From contig NC_016943.1 of NCBI RefSeq assembly GCF_000284015.1, positions 2,831,541-2,895,540 on the forward strand: a DNA stretch of 64,000 nt, written 5' to 3'. Every line of letters starts with the position of its first letter. Positions within the stretch are counted from its first letter, which is position 1. The DNA comes from Blastococcus saxobsidens DD2 (GTDB lineage: Bacteria > Actinomycetota > Actinomycetes > Mycobacteriales > Geodermatophilaceae). The translations under genes and the position numbers were made by a program. Below are positions 59,615 through 64,000 of this stretch, one piece after another. The notes under the pieces are model-generated. The model did no database searches. It had not been told where the DNA came from and worked only from the letters and a program-made list of their open reading frames with translations.

Positions 59615-61189
59615 TCAGCCGACGGCGGTCGGGGACGGCGGCGCCGTGCCGCCCTCGGGGCCCTCGCCGGTCATGATCGCGGCGATCGCCGCCCGGTCGG
59701 CCGGTGACGGCAGGCCCCAACCGGCCTCGTAGCCGTACACCTCGCGCAGCGGCCGTGACGCTGTCCGGCCGGTGAGCACCTCCACCGAGTCGGTGTCGAT
59801 CAGCCCGGGGTGCTCGACCCCGCAGGCCTCGGCGACCTTGACCAGGTCGCGGCGCAGCGTGCTGATGTAGTTGGCGGCCCGCACCGACTTCAGCGCCGGG
59901 TCCAGCCCGTGCACCAGCCAGGCGTTCTGCGTCGCGACCCCGGTCGGGCACGTGTCGGTGTGGCACTTCTGGGCCTGGATGCAGCCGATGGCCAGCATCG
60001 CCTCACGGCCGACGTTGACCATGTCGCAGCCGAGGGCGAACGCGATGATCGCGTTGTCGGGCAGGCCCAGCTTCCCGGCGCCGATGAAGACGACGTCGTC
60101 GGCCAGGCCGGCCCGCGCGAAGGTCGAGTGCACCCGCGCGAAGCCGAGCTGGAAGGGCAGCGACACCGAGTCGGTGAAGATCAGCGGCGCCGCGCCGGTG
60201 CCGCCCTCGCCACCGTCGACGGTCACGAAGTCCACCCCGCGGCCGGTCTCCGCCATGAGCCGGGTGAGCTCCTCCCAGAACTCCATGTCGCCCACCGCCG
60301 ACTTGATGCCGACCGGCAGCCCCGTCTCCGCGGCCAGCAGCTCCACCCAGTCCAGCAGGCTGTCGGCGTCGGAGAACTCGGCGTGCCGCGAGGGGCTGAT
60401 GCAGTCGACCCCCTCCGGAACGCCCCGGGCGGCGGCGATCTCCGCCGACACCTTGGCCGCCGGCAGCACCCCGCCGAGGCCGGGCTTGGCCCCCTGGCTC
60501 AGCTTGATCTCGATGGCCCGGACCGGGGCGCCGGCCACCAGGTCCTTGAGCCGGTCCAGGTCGAACCGGCCGTGCTCGTCCCGGCAGCCGAAGTAGGCGG
60601 TGCCGATCTGGTAGATCAGGTCCCCGCCGTGCCGGTGGTGGCCGGAGATCCCGCCCTCACCGGTGTTGTGCAGGCAGCCGGCCAGCGCGGCCCCCCGGTT
60701 GAGCGCCTCCACGGCGGCTCCGGAGAGCGAGCCGAAGCTCATCGCGGAGATGTTGACGACCGAGCCGGGCCGGAAGGCGCCCGCCCGGCCGCGTGCGGCA
60801 CCGAGCACCTTGGCGCACGGCAGGTCGACGTCGTGCCCGGCATGGACGTTGGTCGCCGGCACGGCCCGCCCGAAGGTGCGGTGCTTGATCACCGGGTACC
60901 CGGCCGTGTACTCCAGGTCGTTGTCGGTGCCGAACGCGAAGTAGTTGTTCTCCCGCTTGCTCGAGGCGTACACCCAGCGCCGCTGGTCGCGGGTGAACGG
61001 CCGCTCCTCGTTGTTGCCGGCGACCAGGTACTGGCGCAGCTCGGGTCCGATGGACTCGAGCAGGTAGCGCGCGTGGCCGACCAGCGGGAAGTTGCGCAGC
61101 AGGGTGTGCTCCCGCTGCAGGAGGTCGCGGACGGCGACCCCCGCCAGCACGGACAGGCCGGCCGCGGCAGCACGCGAGGCGAGCGTCAT
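59615..61189 (-). CDS. FMN-binding glutamate-synthase-family protein
   Basis: A 524-residue protein with one transmembrane or hydrophobic N-terminal segment (LASRAAAAGLSVLAGVAVRDLL) and a GltB domain 2-like FMN/TIM barrel: YASSKRENNYFAFGTDNDLEYTAGYPVIKHRTFG, VNISAMSFGSLSGAAVEALNRGAALAGCLHNTGEGGIS, IEIKLSQGAKPGLGGVLPAAKVS, DFVTVDGGEGGTGAAPLIFTDSVSLPF, and a Cys cluster CIQAQKCHTDTCPTGVATQN, which in glutamate synthases binds a 3Fe-4S centre. The glutaminase domain is absent, so the reaction is unknown. The ATG 61189 has GTGAGGG nearby; an earlier start at 61243 would pass into the operator region. Two CATAG-N4-CTATG sites lie 52-110 bases upstream. Confidence 0.9.
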   Translation of the reverse strand: MTLASRAAAAGLSVLAGVAVRDLLQREHTLLRNFPLVGHARYLLESIGPELRQYLVAGNNEERPFTRDQRRWVYASSKRENNYFAFGTDNDLEYTAGYPVIKHRTFGRAVPATNVHAGHDVDLPCAKVLGAARGRAGAFRPGSVVNISAMSFGSLSGAAVEALNRGAALAGCLHNTGEGGISGHHRHGGDLIYQIGTAYFGCRDEHGRFDLDRLKDLVAGAPVRAIEIKLSQGAKPGLGGVLPAAKVSAEIAAARGVPEGVDCISPSRHAEFSDADSLLDWVELLAAETGLPVGIKSAVGDMEFWEELTRLMAETGRGVDFVTVDGGEGGTGAAPLIFTDSVSLPFQLGFARVHSTFARAGLADDVVFIGAGKLGLPDNAIIAFALGCDMVNVGREAMLAIGCIQAQKCHTDTCPTGVATQNAWLVHGLDPALKSVRAANYISTLRRDLVKVAEACGVEHPGLIDTDSVEVLTGRTASRPLREVYGYEAGWGLPSPADRAAIAAIMTGEGPEGGTAPPSPTAVG

Positions 61190-61240
61190 GCCCTCACCCT
61201 GCCACGGGCCGGCCGCCCCGACAGCCGGACGGACCCCCAG

Positions 61241-61298
61241 CATAGGAAGCTATGCCTACCGGATCGGGTCCGCATCCATAGGCATAGCCTCCTATGCC
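61241..61298. promoter_or_regulatory. Twin CATAG-N4-CTATG operators, 42 bp apart
   Basis: CATAG-GAAG-CTATG (61241-61254) and GGCATAG-CCTC-CTATGCC (61281-61298) share the same core dyad, with centres 42 bp apart, or four helical turns. They sit in an AT-richer patch upstream of the FMN-binding glutamate-synthase-like gene. No regulator gene is adjacent. They look like cooperative binding sites of a dimeric repressor or activator. Confidence 0.65.
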
Positions 61299-61344
61299 TG
61301 GAGCTGGGGGGAGCCGGACGGACGACGGCCCCGGAGGGCGGCCG

Positions 61345-62871
61345 TCAGAGGAACAGGCTCAGCACGAACGCCAGCACGAAGCCGATCGTGCCCAGCAGCG
61401 TCTCCATCACCGTCCAGGTCTTCAGCGTCGTCTTCTCGTCCATCTGGAAGAACCGGCTGACCAGCCAGAACCCGGAGTCGTTGACGTGCGACAGGACGGT
61501 CGCGCCGCCGGCGATGGCGATCACGATCAGCGCCCGGTCGGCGGTCGAGACGCCGTCGGTCGCCGCGATCACCGGCGCGATCAGGCCGGCGGTCGTGGTC
61601 AGTGCGACGGTCGCCGACCCCTGGGCCACCCGCAGCAGGACGGCGATCACGAACGCGGCCACGATGACCGGCAGCCCGATGTCGCCCAGCACGTCGGCCA
61701 GCGCCACGCCGATCCCGCTGGCCCGCAGCACGCCGCCGAACATCCCACCGGCGCCGGTGATCAGGATGATCGCGCAGACCGGGCCGAGGGCGCTGTTGAC
61801 CACCGACTCGATCTCGGCCCCGGAGCTGCCGCGGTGCTTGCCCAGCACGTAGGAGGCGACGAGCACCGTGATCAGCAGCGCGATGGGCGTGGCCCCGACC
61901 AGCTGGCCGGTCCGGACGACCCACGACTCCCCGTCGAGGGCCCCGGCGGTGGCCAGCGTGCTCAGCCCGGTGTTGAGGAAGATCAGCAGCAGCGGGAGCA
62001 GGAGCAGGGCCAGGACGGTGCCGAAGCGCGGCGGCCCGGCCGTTCCGGTCGAGGTCCGGTCCCCACCACCCGAGGGCGCGGCGACCGCGGGGGCGGTGCC
62101 GGCCACCGTGCTCTCCGGCGCCGGCGGCACCGCTTCCGGCCGGGGCGTGCCACCCTCGGCCGGGGTCTCCGGCGCTCCGGCCGCGTCCGGGCCGGTGCGG
62201 CCACCGGAGGACAGGATGTCGGGGACGGCGATGTCGTAGCGGCGCCCGGCCCAGAGGCCGAACAGGTACCCGCCCAGGTACCAGGTCGGCAGCCCGATCA
62301 GGAGCCCGAAGACCAGGACCAGCCCGATGTCGGCGCCGACCAGCTCGGCCGCGGCCACCGGCCCCGGGTGGGGCGGCACGAACGCGTGCATGACGGCGAA
62401 CGCCCCGGCCACCGGCAGTCCGTAGGTGAGCAGCGAGCCGCCCAGCCGGCGGGCCACGGTGAAGACGATCGGCAGGAAGACGACGAGCCCGGCGTCGAAG
62501 AAGATCGGGAAGCCGAAGAGGAGTGCGGCGACGCCGAGGGCCAAGGGGGCCCGCTGCTCGCCGAAGCGGCGCACCAGGCTGTCGGCCAGCACCTGCGCCC
62601 CGCCGCTGAACTCCAGCAGCCGGCCGAGCATCGCGCCGAGCCCCACCAGCAGGGCGACGGCGGCGAGCGTGCTGCCGAAGCCGGTGGTCAGCGTGCCGAC
62701 CACGTCCGCCAGGGGCACCTGGGCGGCCAGTGCCACGAGGAAGCTGACCAGCACCAGCGCCAGGAAGGCGTGCAGCTTGAGCTTCATGATCAGGAACAGC
62801 AGGAGGGCGACCCCCGCGGCGGCGATGAGCAACAGCGGACCGGCACCCAGTGCGGGTTCGACCTCGGGCAT
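61345..62871 (-). CDS. Gluconate permease (GntP family)
   Basis: A 508-residue membrane protein with about 12-14 transmembrane segments: LLLIAAAGVALLLFLIMKLKLHAFLALVLVSFLVALAAQVPL, TTGFGSTLAAVALLVGLGAMLGRLLEFSGGAQVLADSLVRRFGEQRAPLALGVAALLFGFPIFFDAGLVVFLP and VMHAFVPPHPGPVAAAELVGADIG are typical GntP signatures. A long Gly/Pro/Ala-rich loop (about residues 220-280) is an insertion between halves. It imports gluconate with protons and is followed upstream by gluconokinase on the same strand, 30 bases away. The ATG at 62871 has GAGGA upstream. Confidence 0.92.
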   Translation of the reverse strand: MPEVEPALGAGPLLLIAAAGVALLLFLIMKLKLHAFLALVLVSFLVALAAQVPLADVVGTLTTGFGSTLAAVALLVGLGAMLGRLLEFSGGAQVLADSLVRRFGEQRAPLALGVAALLFGFPIFFDAGLVVFLPIVFTVARRLGGSLLTYGLPVAGAFAVMHAFVPPHPGPVAAAELVGADIGLVLVFGLLIGLPTWYLGGYLFGLWAGRRYDIAVPDILSSGGRTGPDAAGAPETPAEGGTPRPEAVPPAPESTVAGTAPAVAAPSGGGDRTSTGTAGPPRFGTVLALLLLPLLLIFLNTGLSTLATAGALDGESWVVRTGQLVGATPIALLITVLVASYVLGKHRGSSGAEIESVVNSALGPVCAIILITGAGGMFGGVLRASGIGVALADVLGDIGLPVIVAAFVIAVLLRVAQGSATVALTTTAGLIAPVIAATDGVSTADRALIVIAIAGGATVLSHVNDSGFWLVSRFFQMDEKTTLKTWTVMETLLGTIGFVLAFVLSLFL

Positions 62872-62901
62872 GGTTCCTCCTCGAGCGGCGGGTGGGCCTG
62901 G

Positions 62902-64000
62902 CTACGTCTGCACGGTGGGGAGCACCTCGTCCAGCGCGTCGAGCGTGGTGAGCACGTCGGCCAGCGCACGGGTGGACCGCTCGGCGAGCGGGCGCAGCTG
63001 CCGGTACACGGCAACGGCGTCCGGATCCGGGAGGACCGGGTCGTGGACGGCGACCAGCGCCGTCGCGGCGGTCAGGTCGGGCAGCGCGCCCAGCGCGTGC
63101 CAGCCCAGCAGGCAGGCCCCCAGTCCGGTGCCCTCGGGCGAGTCGGCGATCCGGACGGGCAGGTCGAGTGCCGCCGCCAGCGTGCTGACCCACAGCGGTG
63201 AGGCCACCGCGCCGCCGGTCGCCCGCACCTCGCGCACCGGCAGGCCGGTTGCGGCGAAGGCGTCGCGGACCAGCGCCAGCTGCTGGCAGACCCCCTCGAC
63301 CGCGGCCCGTACGAGGTGCTCGCGGCGGTGCTCCCGGCGCAGGCCGAGGTAGGCCCCGCGCAGCCCCGACCGCCACCACGGCGCTCGCTCGCCCAGCAGG
63401 TAGGGCAGGCACAGCAGCCCGCCGCTGCCCACCGGCACCGTCTCGGCCTCGGCCAGCAGCCGGGCGTCGAGCTCGTCGGCGTCCTCCCCCACCAGGTCGG
63501 GCGCCGGCTCGAGGCCGGCGGCGAGCGCCTGCGCGGCCCACCGCACCACCGACCCGCCGTTGTTGATCGCGCCGCCCACCACCCAGGCCTCGTCGGTGAG
63601 CGCGTAGCAGAACAGCCGGCGGTCCGCGTCCACCGTCGGCGCCGGGACGACGACGCGCATCGCACCGCTGGTGCCCAGCGACACCGCGGCGACATCCGGC
63701 CGCACGGCCCCGATGCCGAGGTTGGCGAGCACGCCGTCCGACGCCCCGATGACCACCGGCAGGTCGGCCGGCAGCCCGGTGGCCGACGTGATCTCGGACC
63801 GCAGCCCGCGCAGCGCCGCCGTGGTGGGCAGCACCTCGCCCAGCTGCTCGGCGCGGACGCCGGCGATCTGCAGCGCCTCGCCGTCCCAGCGGCCGGCCCG
63901 GATGTCGTAGAGGCCGGTGGCCGAGGCGCAGGAACGGTCGACCACGTGCCGGCCGCCGCAGAGCGCCGCCACCACCAGCTCCTTGACCCCGCCCCAGCGC
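62902..64000 (-). CDS. gntK: Gluconokinase, FGGY family (5' end outside window)
   Basis: About 366 C-terminal residues of an FGGY carbohydrate kinase: RWGGVKELVVAALCGGRHVVDRSCASATGLYDIRAGRWDGEAL, PVVIGASDGVLANLGIGAV, VSLGTSGAMRVV, NNGGSVVRWAAQAL, LLCLPYLLGERAPWWRSGLRGAYLGL and EVRATGGAVASPLWVSTLAAALDLPVRI. These match the gluconokinase branch, which phosphorylates gluconate to 6-phosphogluconate. The beginning runs past 64000. It is in one operon with the gluconate permease, which starts 30 bases after its stop. Confidence 0.9.
   Translation of the reverse strand, partial: RWGGVKELVVAALCGGRHVVDRSCASATGLYDIRAGRWDGEALQIAGVRAEQLGEVLPTTAALRGLRSEITSATGLPADLPVVIGASDGVLANLGIGAVRPDVAAVSLGTSGAMRVVVPAPTVDADRRLFCYALTDEAWVVGGAINNGGSVVRWAAQALAAGLEPAPDLVGEDADELDARLLAEAETVPVGSGGLLCLPYLLGERAPWWRSGLRGAYLGLRREHRREHLVRAAVEGVCQQLALVRDAFAATGLPVREVRATGGAVASPLWVSTLAAALDLPVRIADSPEGTGLGACLLGWHALGALPDLTAATALVAVHDPVLPDPDAVAVYRQLRPLAERSTRALADVLTTLDALDEVLPTVQT

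Overview
The window is a very GC-rich, gene-dense chromosomal segment with strongly GC-biased third codon positions, many GTG starts, ATGA/GTGA/TGATG start-stop overlaps and several leaderless-looking promoters. Its content (IclR-rich aromatic catabolism, MEDS/STAS/ANTAR signalling proteins, an EthA/EthR pair, a DUF222-HNH protein, a c-di-AMP riboswitch before a cell-wall hydrolase) suggests a free-living actinobacterium, most like Geodermatophilaceae (Blastococcus, Geodermatophilus, Modestobacter). That placement is inferred from gene content and style, not from a marker gene. I see no rRNA, tRNA, CRISPR array, insertion sequence or prophage.

Layout. 0-5 kb: the 5' part of a molybdopterin oxidoreductase, a STAS-like protein, a minus-strand ion and metal group (DUF421, CPA1 antiporter, Cys-rich copper protein, formate/nitrite channel) and a hydroxyquinol-type intradiol dioxygenase. 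5-11 kb: an IclR-associated catabolic module (amidohydrolase; divergent CaiB CoA-transferase, citryl-CoA-lyase-like protein and MDR oxidoreductase). 11-20 kb: pyridoxal kinase, RNase Z, small unknowns, a MEDS/ATPase signalling protein, a two-subunit 3-oxoacid CoA-transferase, a CynX-type transporter and an epoxide hydrolase. 20-28 kb: an MFS transporter and a LysR regulator divergent from a tight five-gene operon (cyclase-family hydrolase, FAD monooxygenase, extradiol-type VOC dioxygenase, FAH-family protein, C-C-hydrolase-like alpha/beta hydrolase). It reads as a complete hydroxylation, ring-cleavage and hydrolysis route for an unidentified aromatic or heteroaromatic compound.

29-41 kb: a second aromatic block. 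An IclR regulator faces a reductase plus cytochrome P450 pair, predicted to demethylate a methoxybenzoate-like acid. Beside it lie pcaHGBDC, another IclR regulator and pobA, so 4-hydroxybenzoate would pass to protocatechuate and on to 3-oxoadipate; the CoA-transferase at 15.8-17.3 kb could act as PcaIJ. pcaB carries an apparent frameshift. Two acyl-CoA dehydrogenases follow.

41-50 kb: signalling and redox genes (HDOD protein, PAS protein with a residual EAL domain, PntAB transhydrogenase, a MEDS-STAS gene and a GAF-ANTAR gene that both look frameshifted, two convergent helical proteins). 50-64 kb: a secreted transglycosylase-like protein behind a c-di-AMP riboswitch, a methyltransferase, a GNAT gene that has lost its first domain, an EthA-like Baeyer-Villiger monooxygenase with an SDR partner and divergent EthR-like repressor, a universal stress protein, a DivIVA-like coiled coil, a flavin monooxygenase/FMN reductase pair, a small lipoprotein, an FMN-binding glutamate-synthase-like protein behind twin operators, and a gluconate permease with a partial gluconokinase.

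Two themes recur. Catabolic modules sit beside their own IclR, LysR or TetR regulator with visible dyads in the control regions. Several genes (pcaB, MEDS-STAS, GAF-ANTAR, GNAT, PAS-EAL) look shifted or internally deleted, which is either real decay or, for the single-base shifts, assembly error in GC-rich sequence.
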